A stretch of 64,000 nt of DNA. Origin: Variovorax paradoxus. GTDB taxonomy: Bacteria > Pseudomonadota > Gammaproteobacteria > Burkholderiales > Burkholderiaceae_C. Positions within the stretch are counted from its first letter, which is position 1; each line of letters starts with the position of its first letter. The stretch covers positions 5,211,001 to 5,275,000 of the forward strand of contig NZ_CP045644.1 in assembly GCF_009498455.1 (NCBI RefSeq). Reading direction: 5' to 3'. A model generated the notes under the pieces. That model was given only the letters and a program-made list of their open reading frames with translations, was not told where the DNA came from and ran no database searches. Below are positions 1 through 12,139 of the stretch, one piece after another. The position numbers and the translations under genes are program-made.

Positions 1-1111
1 GCGCGAGATGCTGCTCAACGACTTCATGTCGCGCGGCGACAAGATCTTCGTGGGCACCGTCAAGCGCCTGGACAAGGGCGACATCATCGTGGAAGCCGGG
101 CGCGTCGAAGGCCGCCTGCGCCGCAGCGAGATGATCGCCAAGGAAAACCTGCGCAATGGCGACCGCGTGCGGGCCATGATCATGGAGGTCGACCTGACGC
201 TGCGCGGCGCGCCGATCATCCTGTCGCGCTCGGCCCCCGAGTTCATGATCGAGCTGTTCCGCCAGGAAGTGCCCGAGATCGAGCAAGGCCTGCTCGAAAT
301 CAAGAGCTGCGCCCGCGACCCCGGTTCGCGCGCCAAGATCGCCGTGCTCTCGCATGACAAGCGTGTCGACCCGATCGGCACCTGCGTCGGCGTGCGCGGC
401 ACCCGCGTCAACGCCGTCACGAACGAACTCGCCGGCGAGCGCGTGGACATCGTGCTGTGGAGCGAAGACCCGGCCCAGTTCGTGATCGGCGCCCTGGCAC
501 CCGCAAACGTCTCGTCGATCGTGGTCGACGAAGAAAAGCACGCCATGGACGTGGTGGTCGACGAGGAAAACCTCGCCATCGCCATCGGCCGCGGCGGCCA
601 GAACGTGCGCCTGGCTTCCGACCTCACCGGTTGGAAGATCAACATCATGGACGCGAACGAGTCGGCCCAGAAGCAGGCCGTCGAGACCGATGCCAGCCGC
701 AAGCTCTTCATGGAAAAGCTCGATGTCGACGAGGAAATCGCCGACATCCTGATTTCGGAAGGTTTCAACAGCCTCGAAGAAGTGGCCTACGTGCCGATTT
801 CCGAGATGCTTGAGATCGAGGCCTTCGACGAAGACACCATCAATGAGCTGCGCGCCCGTGCAAAGGATGCGCTGCTGACCATGGAAATCGCCAAGGAAGA
901 AGGTGTCGAGACCGTTTCGCAGAACCTGCGCGACCTCGAAGGCCTCAATCCCGACCTGATTCCGCAGCTGGCTGAAGCGGGTGTGAACACCCGTGACGAC
1001 CTGGCCGACCTCGCGGTCGATGAACTCACCGAAATCACCGGCCTGAGCGCCGATGACGCCAAAGCCCTCATCTTGAAAGCCCGCGAACATTGGTTCGCCG
1101 GCCAAGAGTGA
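1..1111 (+). CDS. nusA: Transcription termination/antitermination factor NusA, 5'-truncated by the window edge
   Basis: NusA binds RNA polymerase and nascent RNA and modulates pausing, termination and antitermination. The frame is open to the window edge, and the first ATG at base 8 is internal: it lies inside the S1 domain, so roughly 125 N-terminal residues are missing. Visible are the end of S1 ([18 protein letters not shown]), the KH1 and KH2 domains ([20 protein letters not shown] and [20 protein letters not shown]) and a C-terminal pair of acidic helix-hairpin-helix repeats that end in [11 protein letters not shown]. infB follows after 23 bases, the usual rimP-nusA-infB order. Identification is secure. 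Confidence 0.97.
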   Translation, partial: REMLLNDFMSRGDKIFVGTVKRLDKGDIIVEAGRVEGRLRRSEMIAKENLRNGDRVRAMIMEVDLTLRGAPIILSRSAPEFMIELFRQEVPEIEQGLLEIKSCARDPGSRAKIAVLSHDKRVDPIGTCVGVRGTRVNAVTNELAGERVDIVLWSEDPAQFVIGALAPANVSSIVVDEEKHAMDVVVDEENLAIAIGRGGQNVRLASDLTGWKINIMDANESAQKQAVETDASRKLFMEKLDVDEEIADILISEGFNSLEEVAYVPISEMLEIEAFDEDTINELRARAKDALLTMEIAKEEGVETVSQNLRDLEGLNPDLIPQLAEAGVNTRDDLADLAVDELTEITGLSADDAKALILKAREHWFAGQE

Positions 1112-1134
1112 CGGTATGGAGGCACGAAAGCAAT

Positions 1135-4125
<2,991 letters not shown>

Positions 4126-4242
4126 CGCGCGCCGCGATATCGAGCTCATTGCCGCGTTGCAGCCGTCTTGCCGTACTGAAGTACTGTCTGCGACGGCGCG
4201 CCTTGCACTGAGCCCGATCTCGCGACGCTAGTGATTGATCAA
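4126..4242 (+). repeat. Nested palindromic stem-loop between infB and rbfA
   Basis: The 117-base infB-rbfA gap is largely palindromic. Outer arms 4133-4152 and 4205-4224 match at 17 of 20 positions. Inside them GCCGTC (4162-4167) pairs with GACGGC (4192-4197), and inside that GTACT (4173-4177) pairs with AGTAC (4180-4184). There is no U-run, so it is not a classical intrinsic terminator. It could be an RNA processing or stability element, or a dispersed betaproteobacterial repeat. Confidence 0.6.
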
Positions 4243-4614
4243 ATGCCCAAAAGAAAAGCAGCCGCACCCAACCGTGCCTTCAAGGTCGCCGATCAGATCC
4301 AGCGCGATCTGACGGAACTGATCGCGCGCGAGTTGAAGGACCCGCGCGTGGGCATGGTCACGATCCAGGCGGTCGAGGTCACGCCCGACTATGCGCATGC
4401 GAAGATCTTCTTCAGCCTGCTCACAGGCGATGTGGCCGAGACCACGGAAGCGCTGAACCAGGCCGCAGGCTTCCTGCGCAACGGCCTGTTCAAGCGCCTG
4501 CACATCCACACCGTGCCGACGCTGCACTTCCTGTTCGACCGCACCACCGAGCGCGCGGCCGACATGAATGCGCTCATCGCACAGGCCGTTGCTTCGCGCT
4601 CGAAAGACGAATAG
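4243..4614 (+). CDS. rbfA: 30S ribosome-binding factor RbfA
   Basis: Late 30S maturation factor that binds near the 5' helix of 16S rRNA and is needed for growth in the cold. The 123-residue product starts [20 protein letters not shown] and has the single KH-type RbfA fold, with the conserved [21 protein letters not shown] segment. A GTG at 4231 would add four residues, but ATG 4243 fits the family start better. I see no clear Shine-Dalgarno sequence; the palindromic leader lies directly upstream. truB follows after 2 bases, so coupling is likely. Confidence 0.95.
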   Translation: MPKRKAAAPNRAFKVADQIQRDLTELIARELKDPRVGMVTIQAVEVTPDYAHAKIFFSLLTGDVAETTEALNQAAGFLRNGLFKRLHIHTVPTLHFLFDRTTERAADMNALIAQAVASRSKDE

Positions 4615-4616
4615 CG

Positions 4617-5573
4617 ATGAACGCGCCACGCACACGGGTGCAGCGGCGCCCTGTGCATGGGGTGTTGCTGCTCGACAAGCCGCTGGGTTTTTCCAGCAAC
4701 CAGGCCTTGCAAAAGGCCAAGTGGTTGCTGCGCGCCGAAAAAGCGGGCCACACCGGCACGCTCGATCCGCTCGCCACAGGCGTGCTGCCGCTTTGTTTCG
4801 GCGCCGCCACCAAATTCAGTCAACTCCACCTCGACGCCGACAAGACGTACGAGGCGATTGCGCGCCTGGGCGTCAAGACGTCCACCGGTGACGCCGAAGG
4901 CGAGGTGATCGCCGAACGCCCGGTGCAGGTGTCGCCAGAAGACCTGGCCCGCGTCGAGGCCCAATTCACCGGCCCGATCCGTCAGGTGCCGCCGATGCAC
5001 AGTGCGCTCAAGAAAGACGGCAAGGCGCTGTACGAGTACGCACGCGAAGGCATCGAGATCGAGCGCGCGCCGCGCGATGTCGTCATCTACAAGCTCGCGC
5101 TGACGCGGCTGGACGACACAAGCATCCGCATTGTTGCGAGCGTGAGCAAGGGCACCTACATTCGCACCCTGGGCGAGGACATCGGCGAGGCATTGGGCTG
5201 CGGCGTGCACCTGAGCTTCCTGCGCCGCACGGCCACCGGCGGTTTCGGCGAGGCGCAGTGCGTCACGATCGAGGCGCTCGAGGCCATGACCGAAGACGAG
5301 CGCCTGGCACGCCTGTTGCCTGCCGAAGCGCTGGTCGAGGGCCACAGCCGCGTCACGCTCGCCGCCGAAGATGCGGCACGTTTTCTTTCGGGCCTGCGCC
5401 GCCGCGGCGGCTGGGCCGATGCCGAAGCGGTGGCCGTGTTCGGCACCGACCCGCAGGCGTTCCTGGGCACCGCCCATGTGAGCGCCGGCGAACTGATCCC
5501 GGGGCGCTTGCTGAACCCCATCGAAATTCAGCAAATTCTTTTGAACGCACCACAGACCGAAGCGACACCATGA
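4617..5573 (+). CDS. truB: tRNA pseudouridine(55) synthase TruB
   Basis: Makes pseudouridine 55 in the T-loop of most tRNAs. The 318-residue product carries the TruB motif [16 protein letters not shown] with catalytic Asp50, the KTY segment ([22 protein letters not shown]) and the C-terminal TruB domain. It starts 2 bases after the rbfA stop and its own stop overlaps the typA start (ATGA at 5570-5573), so rbfA, truB and typA are probably translated from one message. Confidence 0.97.
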   Translation: MNAPRTRVQRRPVHGVLLLDKPLGFSSNQALQKAKWLLRAEKAGHTGTLDPLATGVLPLCFGAATKFSQLHLDADKTYEAIARLGVKTSTGDAEGEVIAERPVQVSPEDLARVEAQFTGPIRQVPPMHSALKKDGKALYEYAREGIEIERAPRDVVIYKLALTRLDDTSIRIVASVSKGTYIRTLGEDIGEALGCGVHLSFLRRTATGGFGEAQCVTIEALEAMTEDERLARLLPAEALVEGHSRVTLAAEDAARFLSGLRRRGGWADAEAVAVFGTDPQAFLGTAHVSAGELIPGRLLNPIEIQQILLNAPQTEATP

Positions 5574-7408
5574 GTACCAAGCAAATCCGCAATATCGCCA
5601 TCATTGCCCACGTGGACCATGGCAAGACCACCATGGTCGACCAGCTGCTGCGCCAGTCGGGCACCTTCGCCGAACACGAGAAGGTCGTCGACACGGTGAT
5701 GGACAACAACGCCATCGAAAAGGAACGTGGCATCACGATCCTGGCCAAGAACTGCGCCGTGACCTGGGAAGGCACGCACATCAACATCGTCGACACCCCG
5801 GGCCACGCGGACTTCGGCGGTGAAGTGGAACGCGCGCTGTCGATGGTCGACGGCGTGGTGCTGCTGATCGACGCGCAGGAAGGCCCGATGCCCCAGACGC
5901 GTTTCGTGACCAAGAAGGCACTGGCCCTGGGCCTGAAGCCGATCCTGGTCGTGAACAAGGTCGACAAGCCGGGTGCCAACCCCGACAAGGTCGTCAACGC
6001 CGCTTTCGATCTGTTCGACAAGCTCGGCGCGACCGACGAACAGCTCGACTTCCCCGTGGTGTACGCCTCGGGCATCAACGGCTGGTCGTCGCTCGAAGAA
6101 GGCGCAGCCGGTGAGCAGTGGGGCCCCGACATGTCGGCCCTGTTCAACACCATCCTGAAGCACGTGCCGTCGCAAAAGGGTGACCCGAACGCGCCGCTGC
6201 AGCTGCAGATTTCCGCGCTCGACTTCTCGACCTTCGTCGGCCGCATCGGCGTGGGCCGCATCAGCCAGGGCACGCTGCGTCCCATGACCGACGTGCTGGT
6301 CATGGAAGGTCCGGACGGCAAGACCGTCAAGGGCCGCGTCAACCAGGTGCTGACCTTCCAGGGCCTGGACCGCGTGCAATCGACCGAAGCCGGCCCCGGC
6401 GAAATCGTGCTGATCAACGGCATCACCGACATCGGCATCGGCGTCACCGTGACCGACAAGGACAAGCCTGCGCCGCTGCCCATGCTCAAGGTCGACGAAC
6501 CGACCCTGACCATGAACTTCTGCGTGAACACCAGCCCGCTGGCTGGCCGCGAAGGCAAGTTCGTCACCAGCCGCCAGATCTGGGACCGCCTGCAAAAGGA
6601 GCTGCAGCACAACGTGGCACTGCGCGTGAGCGAGACCGACGAAGAAGGCATCTTCGAAGTCATGGGCCGCGGCGAACTGCACCTGACCATCCTGCTGGAA
6701 AACATGCGCCGCGAAGGCTATGAAATGGCCGTGTCGAAGCCGCGCGTGGTGTTCCGCACCGTGAACGGCGAGAAGCACGAGCCCATCGAATTGGTCACGG
6801 CCGACATCGAGGAAACCCACCAGGGCGGCGTGATGCAGGCATTGGGCGAGCGCAAGGGCGAGCTGGTCAACATGGAACCGGACGGCCGCGGCCGCGTGCG
6901 CCTGGAGTACCGCATTCCGGCGCGTGGCCTGATCGGCTTCACGAACGAATTCCTGAATCTGACGCGCGGCTCGGGCCTCATCAGCAACATCTTCGACAGC
7001 TACGAAGCCCACAAGGGCGAGATCGGCAGCCGCAAGAACGGCGTGCTGATCTCGATGGACGACGGTGAAATCTTCACCTACGCGCTGGGCAAGCTGGACG
7101 ACCGCGGCCGCATGTTCGTGAAGGCGAACGATCCGGTGTACGAAGGCATGATCGTCGGCATCCACAGCCGCGACAACGACCTCGTGGTGAACGCCACGCG
7201 CACCAAGCAGCTGACCAACTTCCGCGTGAGCGGCAAGGAAGACGCGATCAAGATCACGCCCCCGATCGACCTCACGCTGGAATACGGCGTCGAGTTCATC
7301 GAGGACGACGAGCTGGTCGAAATCACGCCCAAGAGCGTGCGCCTGCGCAAGCGTTTCCTGAAGGAAAGCGACCGCAAGCGCGCCGGCCGCGACACGTCGA
7401 ACGGCTGA
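5570..7408 (+). CDS. typA: Ribosome-associated GTPase TypA/BipA
   Basis: Translational GTPase of the EF-G family that acts on ribosomes in stress, cold growth and 50S assembly. ATG 5570 overlaps the truB stop by 4 bases and gives [20 protein letters not shown], a canonical start; the upstream in-frame codons lie within truB. The product is 612 residues, the usual length. Visible motifs are G1 AHVDHGKT (13-20), the switch I stretch [16 protein letters not shown]3 [15 protein letters not shown]4 NKVDKP and the BipA-specific C-terminal domain ending [11 protein letters not shown]. Confidence 0.97.
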   Translation: MSTKQIRNIAIIAHVDHGKTTMVDQLLRQSGTFAEHEKVVDTVMDNNAIEKERGITILAKNCAVTWEGTHINIVDTPGHADFGGEVERALSMVDGVVLLIDAQEGPMPQTRFVTKKALALGLKPILVVNKVDKPGANPDKVVNAAFDLFDKLGATDEQLDFPVVYASGINGWSSLEEGAAGEQWGPDMSALFNTILKHVPSQKGDPNAPLQLQISALDFSTFVGRIGVGRISQGTLRPMTDVLVMEGPDGKTVKGRVNQVLTFQGLDRVQSTEAGPGEIVLINGITDIGIGVTVTDKDKPAPLPMLKVDEPTLTMNFCVNTSPLAGREGKFVTSRQIWDRLQKELQHNVALRVSETDEEGIFEVMGRGELHLTILLENMRREGYEMAVSKPRVVFRTVNGEKHEPIELVTADIEETHQGGVMQALGERKGELVNMEPDGRGRVRLEYRIPARGLIGFTNEFLNLTRGSGLISNIFDSYEAHKGEIGSRKNGVLISMDDGEIFTYALGKLDDRGRMFVKANDPVYEGMIVGIHSRDNDLVVNATRTKQLTNFRVSGKEDAIKITPPIDLTLEYGVEFIEDDELVEITPKSVRLRKRFLKESDRKRAGRDTSNG

Positions 7409-7424
7409 TCGCCTTCGATCGGCC

Positions 7425-8342
7425 ATGCGCCTGACGCACGGCGCCGCAGTCGGGCTGATGGCCGTCGTGACCCTCATGTGGGGCACGGCGGGCGTCGTCA
7501 CACGGCACCTCGCGCAGGCCCACAGTTTCGAGATCACCTTCTGGCGCAGCTTCTTCACGATGCTGGCGCTGCTGGTGATCTTGCCGCTTTGGCGGGGGCG
7601 CGCGGTGTTCTCGCAGCTTCGCCGAGGCGGGCAGTCGCTCTGGATCTCGGGCGTCTGCTGGGCCGTGATGTTCACGGCCTTCATGGTGGCGCTGACCCTC
7701 ACCTCCACCGCGAGCGTGCTGGTCACGATGTCGCTCGGGCCGCTCTTCACCGCGCTCGCTGCGCGTCTCTTCATCGGGCACAAGCTGCCCGCACGCACCT
7801 GGGCAGCCATCGTGGTCGCCGGGCTGGGCATCGGCTGGATGTACGGCACGCAGCTGCTGGGCGGTGGCGGCGGGTCGCTCGCCGGCACGCTGGTGGCGCT
7901 GTGCGTGCCGCTGGCGGGCGCGACGCAATGGACCGTGGTCCAGCATGCGCACGCCAAGGGGCAGGAGGTCGACCTCGTGCCCGCGGTGCTGATTGGCGCC
8001 ACCATTTCCGCGCTCGTCACTTTGCCGCTGGCCTGGCCGTTCCGCGCCGGCCTGCATGACCTGGGGCTGCTGGCCTTCCTCGGTGTCTTTCAGCTGGCGA
8101 TTCCCTGCGTGCTCTCGGTGCTGTGCGCGCAGGTTCTCAAGGCGCCCGAGGTGGCGCTGCTGGCATTGCTCGAGGTGATCTTCGGCATCGCATTGGCCTG
8201 GCTCGGCGCGGGCGAAACGCCCGCGGCCAGCGTGCTGACGGGCGGCGTGCTGGTGATCGGGGCGCTGGTGTTCAACGAGCTGCTCGCGCTGCGCGGGCGC
8301 CGCACCACACTGGCGGACAGCGCGCTGCCGGGCGCGCACTGA
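7425..8342 (+). CDS. DMT-superfamily (EamA) transporter
   Basis: Inner-membrane permease of 305 residues with about ten hydrophobic helices arranged as two EamA repeats, the second starting near residue 155. The MLWGTAGVVTRHLAQAHSFEITFWR-type N-terminal helix and the AALxxxFxGEPPxx-like hinge at LGAGETPAAS are typical of drug/metabolite exporters. The substrate cannot be read from sequence. It follows typA after 16 bases on the same strand and may be read through from that operon. Confidence 0.85.
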   Translation: MRLTHGAAVGLMAVVTLMWGTAGVVTRHLAQAHSFEITFWRSFFTMLALLVILPLWRGRAVFSQLRRGGQSLWISGVCWAVMFTAFMVALTLTSTASVLVTMSLGPLFTALAARLFIGHKLPARTWAAIVVAGLGIGWMYGTQLLGGGGGSLAGTLVALCVPLAGATQWTVVQHAHAKGQEVDLVPAVLIGATISALVTLPLAWPFRAGLHDLGLLAFLGVFQLAIPCVLSVLCAQVLKAPEVALLALLEVIFGIALAWLGAGETPAASVLTGGVLVIGALVFNELLALRGRRTTLADSALPGAH

Positions 8343-8356
8343 CCCTCCGCTGGCCC

Positions 8357-9034
8357 TCAGCGACCGAAGAGGTACCAGCCGATCACGATCACGACGGCCA
8401 CCACGATCATTCCGAAATTGCGCCAGCTGGCTTGTTGGCTGCGCGCGAACTCTTTGAGCATGTCGGCGGTCTCCTGCTCGTCGGCGGCGACGATCGCCTG
8501 AGCCTCGTCGAGGATGCGCCGATGGTCGGCTGCCGTCGCAAAGGCTGGCTCGGCGGCGACACGGGCGCGGAGCGCCTCGAACGGTTCCGTATCGAGCAGA
8601 CCGTCGGTCACCAGCCAGCCCAGCGCGGGCCCCAGGGCGGCGGGCGCGCCGGTGAGGGGCGCGGCACTCAGCGCCAGGTCGCGGGTCTCGGTGTCGATCA
8701 GTCCTTCGTTGAACAGCGCGACCACGGCCTCGTGCGTGATGCCGGTCGTGCCGATCTCCAGCAGGTCCTCCGCGTCCCAGGCGATGTCTTCCGCGTCGGT
8801 GAACGCTGCGTCGGCGGGCGACGCGGCTTCGATGCGGTCCACGGCGGCATCGACTTCTTCCTCGGTGATCAGGTTCTTGAGGCGCATCCAGGCCAGTGCA
8901 TGCGCGGGGCCGGGAATCGGCGGCAGGGCGGGGGCCTCGGGGTGCGCGAGCGCGGCATCGTGCTGCGCGTCAGTGATGAGGCCGTGGGACAAGAGCGCCT
9001 GGAAGGCATCCGGGTGGGTGTCGGCAAAAGTCAT
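8357..9034 (-). CDS. Hypothetical acidic protein with a C-terminal membrane anchor
   Basis: 225 residues, Ala/Glu/Asp-rich. Three or four short repeats of the form LxxxGLIxDxxxDxAL (HGLITDAQHDAAL, KNLITEEEVDAAV, EGLIDTETRDLAL, DGLLDTEPFEAL) recur about every 45 residues. A single hydrophobic helix (FGMIVVAVVIVIGWYLF) sits at the extreme C-terminus, so it looks like a tail-anchored inner-membrane protein facing the cytoplasm. I do not recognise the family. It converges with the DMT gene 14 bases away. Confidence 0.7.
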   Translation of the reverse strand: MTFADTHPDAFQALLSHGLITDAQHDAALAHPEAPALPPIPGPAHALAWMRLKNLITEEEVDAAVDRIEAASPADAAFTDAEDIAWDAEDLLEIGTTGITHEAVVALFNEGLIDTETRDLALSAAPLTGAPAALGPALGWLVTDGLLDTEPFEALRARVAAEPAFATAADHRRILDEAQAIVAADEQETADMLKEFARSQQASWRNFGMIVVAVVIVIGWYLFGR

Positions 9035-9061
9035 CGGGCCATTCTGCCGTGGGTGCCCATG

Positions 9062-9089
9062 AAAAAAGCCCCGGCGGATGCCGAGGCTT
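9062..9089 (-). terminator. Rho-independent terminator of the minus-strand lipoprotein gene
   Basis: Stem AAGCC-C-CGGC / GCCG-A-GGCTT with a GGAT loop (9066-9089). Read on the minus strand it is followed by a run of six T (complement of 9062-9067). It lies about 50 bases past the stop of the gene at 9138. Confidence 0.75.
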
Positions 9090-9137
9090 GGGTCGCTGAA
9101 AGCGCCGGTTCAGACCGACGCCATCACTTCAGCGGCA

Positions 9138-9533
9138 TCAGGGACGGGCGACCTTCCAGGCGCCGTTGGCCACGCCGTCGCCGGTCTTGTCACCGGCCTT
9201 GGTGTCCTTGGCCCAGTAGTACAGCGGCCAGCCCTTGTAGGCCCACTGTTTCTTGCCGTCTTCACGCACGACGATGGTGTAGCCGCCCATCGGCTTGGCG
9301 GCATCGGCCACGCCGAGCGGCGGCCAGTTGGTGGCGCATTGGCCGTTGCAGGCCGAGGTGCCGGCGTTGGCGGTGTCACGGGCGAAGGTGTAGAGCGTCA
9401 TGCCGTTCGGGCCGACCAGCACGCCGTCGGCGGTGCGGGTGGGCGTGTCGGGCGCTCCAGCGGTCTTGGTGGACATGCCACCGCAGCCGGCGAGCAGGGC
9501 CGCTGCGAGGATCGAGGCGCTGAGCAATTTCAT
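9138..9533 (-). CDS. COG4315-type secreted repeat lipoprotein
   Basis: 131-residue lipoprotein. The signal peptide ends in the lipobox LLAGC (Cys17), followed by a Ser/Thr/Ala linker. The mature part has two copies of the secreted-repeat motif: GVLVGPNGMTLYTFARDT with NGQCATNWPPL, and KQWAYKGWPLYYWAKDT. Family members of unknown function often sit beside ECF sigma factors, as here. It starts 77 bases after the anti-sigma gene on the same strand. Confidence 0.88.
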   Translation of the reverse strand: MKLLSASILAAALLAGCGGMSTKTAGAPDTPTRTADGVLVGPNGMTLYTFARDTANAGTSACNGQCATNWPPLGVADAAKPMGGYTIVVREDGKKQWAYKGWPLYYWAKDTKAGDKTGDGVANGAWKVARP

Positions 9534-9610
9534 GCAGTTTCTCCTTCAGTTGAAAAATCAATCGCGAAAACAAGCCAGGTGAATGCGCGAACCGGCAGTT
9601 TATGCCGTCG

Positions 9611-10435
9611 CTACGATAACTCGCGGTAGGCCAGGGTCGCGAGTCTCAACAGCGCATCGCGCGGCAGGCGACCGGCCACGGCGTAGCCGAACCCCCGGTC
9701 GATCCAGTAAAAGCTCGGCACGGCGCCGTCCGAGGCGAAGCGGAAGGCGGTTTCGCGCGAGGCTGCGGCGTCCGCGGCCTGCGCCTCGAGCGTGCCGATG
9801 TAGAGCGTGATGCGTTCGCCCGCCGCATCCTCGAACATGAGCTGGGCGCGCGCGCCCGTTTCGCCGGGCAGCAGGCGCCCGCCGACCAGCGTGTAGCCGA
9901 GCGGGGACAGGTCGGGCACCTTGAGCGGATGGTCGAGGCGCTTGGACAGCCACTGCACGAGGTGCTGCTGCTCGGCGGCGGCCACTTCGACGGGGTGCCG
10001 TTTTTCGGGCGTGTAGACGACGTGGGCCACCGAGGCGTCGCGGACGAATTCGCGCACGGCCGGTGCGCGGGCCAAGGTCGCGCCAGAGGCGCGCGGCGCG
10101 CCCGACCATTGGGCATTGCCGAGCCAGCCCGCGGTGAAGGCGATGAGCAGGCCGGCGGCCATGCCGCCCCAGCGCAGCCAGGGGGCAGAGCGACCGGTCT
10201 CGGCACGACGCCGTTCGAGCACGCCCATCAGCGGCGCAGGCGCGGGCTCATCGAGCAGACCGCCATGCAGGCGGCGCAAGGCGTCCCGCTGGGCATGCCA
10301 GGCTGCCACGCGGGCCGCCACGGCCGGATCGCGCGCGATGGCATCCTCGACCACTTCACGGCGTTCCGGCGGCAGCTGGCCGTCGACCCAGGCGTGCAGC
10401 TCGTCGTCGGTAGGGGGCAGGGTGGGGCGGTTCAT
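9611..10435 (-). CDS. Anti-sigma factor, single-pass membrane
   Basis: 274 residues. The N-terminal cytoplasmic part has an anti-sigma (zinc-finger-less) layout: DDELHAWVDGQLPPERREVVEDAIARDPAVAARV. One membrane helix follows (MAAGLLIAFTAGWLGNAQW, about residues 90-110), then a periplasmic domain of about 160 residues ending in an RDALLRLATLAYRELS tail. It is encoded 15 bases after the sigma gene, as expected for a regulator that holds its cognate sigma at the membrane. The signal it senses is unknown. Confidence 0.85.
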   Translation of the reverse strand: MNRPTLPPTDDELHAWVDGQLPPERREVVEDAIARDPAVAARVAAWHAQRDALRRLHGGLLDEPAPAPLMGVLERRRAETGRSAPWLRWGGMAAGLLIAFTAGWLGNAQWSGAPRASGATLARAPAVREFVRDASVAHVVYTPEKRHPVEVAAAEQQHLVQWLSKRLDHPLKVPDLSPLGYTLVGGRLLPGETGARAQLMFEDAAGERITLYIGTLEAQAADAAASRETAFRFASDGAVPSFYWIDRGFGYAVAGRLPRDALLRLATLAYRELS

Positions 10436-10450
10436 GGCGAGAGCTTCAAA

Positions 10451-10969
10451 TCACTTGAGGCGGCGCAGGCCAGGGCGGCTGGGCGCGGCGGCGCCGTCCA
10501 TCAGTTCCTGCAGGCGATGGCGGGCCCGCGAGAGGCGCGACATCACGGTGCCGATCGGGATGCCGAGCACTTTTGCCACCTCGGCGTAGGACAGGTCTTC
10601 GAGCGTCACCAGCAACAGCACGGCGCGTTGCTCCTCGGGCAGCTGCATCAGGCAGCGCTGCAGGTCGAGCCCGAGGCCCGGGTCGCGGCCCGGATCGGAA
10701 CCGCCCTGCAGCAGCTCGGGCGCCACGTCGTCCAGCGGCACGACCGCATGCGGCGGCGGCCGGCGCCGCACCTGGCTGGCGAAGAGGTTGTGCATGACCG
10801 TGAAGAGCCAGGCGCGCAGGTCGCTGCCCACCACCCAGAGCCGCCACTTGCCGCAGGCGCGCTCGAGCGTGTCCTGCACCAGGTCGTCGGCCGCCCAGGC
10901 ATCGCCCGTCAGCGCGCGCGCATAGCGGCGCAAGCTCGGGATGTGGTCGATCAGCAGGCGGACGTCCAT
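10451..10969 (-). CDS. ECF-family RNA polymerase sigma factor
   Basis: 172 residues. Region sigma2 includes LRRYARALTGDAWAADDLVQ (core binding) and LRAWLFTVMHNLF (-10 recognition). Region sigma4 has LPEEQRAVLLLVTLEDLSYAEVAKVLGIPIGTVMSRLSRARHRL-type helix-turn-helix. The Pro/Arg-rich linker holds no obvious third domain. The start ATG 10969 lacks a Shine-Dalgarno sequence, and a tiny ORF with a good one sits just upstream (10991-11047). It forms an operon with the anti-sigma gene. Confidence 0.93.
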   Translation of the reverse strand: MDVRLLIDHIPSLRRYARALTGDAWAADDLVQDTLERACGKWRLWVVGSDLRAWLFTVMHNLFASQVRRRPPPHAVVPLDDVAPELLQGGSDPGRDPGLGLDLQRCLMQLPEEQRAVLLLVTLEDLSYAEVAKVLGIPIGTVMSRLSRARHRLQELMDGAAAPSRPGLRRLK

Positions 10970-10990
10970 GGGCAGCGATGGCAGGGCGGC

Positions 10991-11047
10991 TCAGCGCCCG
11001 GCAGACCCGGCAATGGAGCGGACAACAACAGCAGGCAACGGCGGCAT
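10991..11047 (-). CDS. Possible 18-residue leader peptide upstream of the ECF sigma gene
   Basis: ATG at 11047 is preceded, on the minus strand, by AGGAG at a 7-base spacing. The ORF encodes MPPLPAVVVRSIAGSAGR and stops at 10991, 21 bases before the sigma start. Since the sigma gene has no evident ribosome binding site, translation through this small ORF might deliver ribosomes to it. There is no homology argument; it may be chance. Confidence 0.3.
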   Translation of the reverse strand: MPPLPAVVVRSIAGSAGR

Positions 11048-11106
11048 GGAACACTCCTGGGCGATGGTGTCGTCACCGGCACGGTCCGATGTCGACAACC
11101 GCACAA

Positions 11107-11127
11107 ACGCCACGGGGGCGTCTTTTA
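11107..11127 (-). terminator. Weak hairpin after smpB
   Basis: ACGCC (11107-11111) pairs with GGCGT (11117-11121) around a 5-base loop, 33-47 bases past the smpB stop. The T-rich side is on the plus strand and only TTTGT follows on the minus strand, so it is at best a weak terminator for smpB. Confidence 0.25.
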
Positions 11128-11153
11128 TTCCCTGCGCGCGAAAAGAAAACGAA

Positions 11154-11630
11154 TCAGCGGTTGCGGCTCTTCATGGCGCGCTCGACTTCGCGCTTGCCTT
11201 CGCGGTCCTTGATGGTGTCGCGCTTGTCGTGCTCGGCCTTGCCCTTGGCCAGCGCGATGTCGCACTTCACCTTGCCGGCCTTCCAGTGCAAATTGAGCGG
11301 CACCAGCGTGTAGCCCTTTTGTTCGACCTTGCCGACGAGGCGCTTGATCTCTTCCTTGTGCAGCAGCAACTTCTTGGTGCGGATCGAGTCAGGATTGACG
11401 TGCGTCGAGGCGCTCTTGAGCGGGTTGATCTGCAGGCCCACAACGAACAGCTCGCCGTCGCGGATCACCACGTAGCCGTCGGTCAGCTGCACCTTGCCTT
11501 CGCGAAGCGATTTGACTTCCCAACCCTCGAGGACCATGCCGGCCTCGAAGCGTTCTTCGAAGAAATAGTTGTAGGCGGCCTTCTTGTTGTCGGCGATGCG
11601 GGAGGAGGTGTCTTGTTTCTTGGTGGCCAT
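11154..11630 (-). CDS. smpB: SsrA-binding protein SmpB
   Basis: Partner of tmRNA in trans-translation; it brings SsrA to stalled ribosomes. 158 residues with the full oligonucleotide-binding barrel: [20 protein letters not shown] near the start, the conserved [19 protein letters not shown] stretch, and the Lys/Arg-rich C-terminal tail ([19 protein letters not shown]...) that inserts into the mRNA channel. The ssrA RNA gene is not beside it in this window. It is divergent from ratA with only 62 bases between the starts. Confidence 0.97.
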   Translation of the reverse strand: MATKKQDTSSRIADNKKAAYNYFFEERFEAGMVLEGWEVKSLREGKVQLTDGYVVIRDGELFVVGLQINPLKSASTHVNPDSIRTKKLLLHKEEIKRLVGKVEQKGYTLVPLNLHWKAGKVKCDIALAKGKAEHDKRDTIKDREGKREVERAMKSRNR

Positions 11631-11661
11631 GGCTCGAGAAGTTGGGGGCGCATGGCTTCAA

Positions 11662-11667
11662 TACAAT
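11662..11667 (+). promoter_or_regulatory. Candidate -10 box for ratA
   Basis: TACAAT lies 25 bases before the ratA ATG in the smpB/ratA divergent gap. No good -35 hexamer is seen at 16-18 bases upstream, so the assignment is tentative. Confidence 0.3.
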
Positions 11668-11692
11668 CCGTCGCGCACGCGGTGCCGATTCT

Positions 11693-12139
11693 ATGAAAAC
11701 AGTCCACAAGTCCGTCCTCATCTGGTACAGCGCCGAAGAAATGTACGCGCTCGTCACCGATGTGGCGAAGTACCCGCAGTTTTTGCCCTGGTGCGACAAG
11801 TCGCGCGTCATCGAGCAGGACGAAGGCGGCATGACCGCCGAAGTCGGCCTGGCCTTTGCCGGGCTGCACCAGAGTTTCACCACCCGCAACACCCACATCC
11901 CCGGCCGTGAAGTCCAGCTGAAGCTGGTTGACGGACCGTTCTCCAACCTTGACGGCACCTGGAAATTCCATCCCGTCGGCGAGCAGGGCGAACGCGCCTG
12001 CCGTGTCGAGCTGCAGATGAGCTACGGCTTCAGCAACTTCGCATTGCAGGCCCTGGTGGGGCCGGTGTTCGACACCATTGCGTCGAGCCTGGTCGAAGCC
12101 TTCGTCAAGCGCGCCGAACAGGTCTACGGCGAAGGCTGA
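11693..12139 (+). CDS. ratA: RatA-family START/SRPBCC protein (RatA toxin / coenzyme Q-binding Coq10 type)
   Basis: 148 residues from ATG 11693 (MKTVHKSVLIWYSAEEMYAL); the reading frame extends upstream but that extension overlaps the promoter. The fold is START/polyketide cyclase-like, with the family landmarks DVAKYPQFLPWC, FxNLDGTWKF and VDFEMSYGF-like VELQMSYGFSN. In E. coli RatA blocks 70S formation, while eukaryotic relatives bind coenzyme Q, so toxin is not the only possible role. It overlaps rnfH by one base, the conserved ratA-rnfH pair beside smpB. Confidence 0.9.
   Translation: MKTVHKSVLIWYSAEEMYALVTDVAKYPQFLPWCDKSRVIEQDEGGMTAEVGLAFAGLHQSFTTRNTHIPGREVQLKLVDGPFSNLDGTWKFHPVGEQGERACRVELQMSYGFSNFALQALVGPVFDTIASSLVEAFVKRAEQVYGEG

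Noticed and set aside
8..1111. NusA starting at ATG 8
   Set aside because: The frame is open to the window edge and ATG 8 is within the S1 region, so the gene is truncated rather than starting here.
10991..11153. tmRNA (ssrA) gene near smpB
   Set aside because: I looked for the tRNA-like ends and the ANDxxxAA-type tag reading frame next to smpB and found neither; ssrA must be elsewhere.
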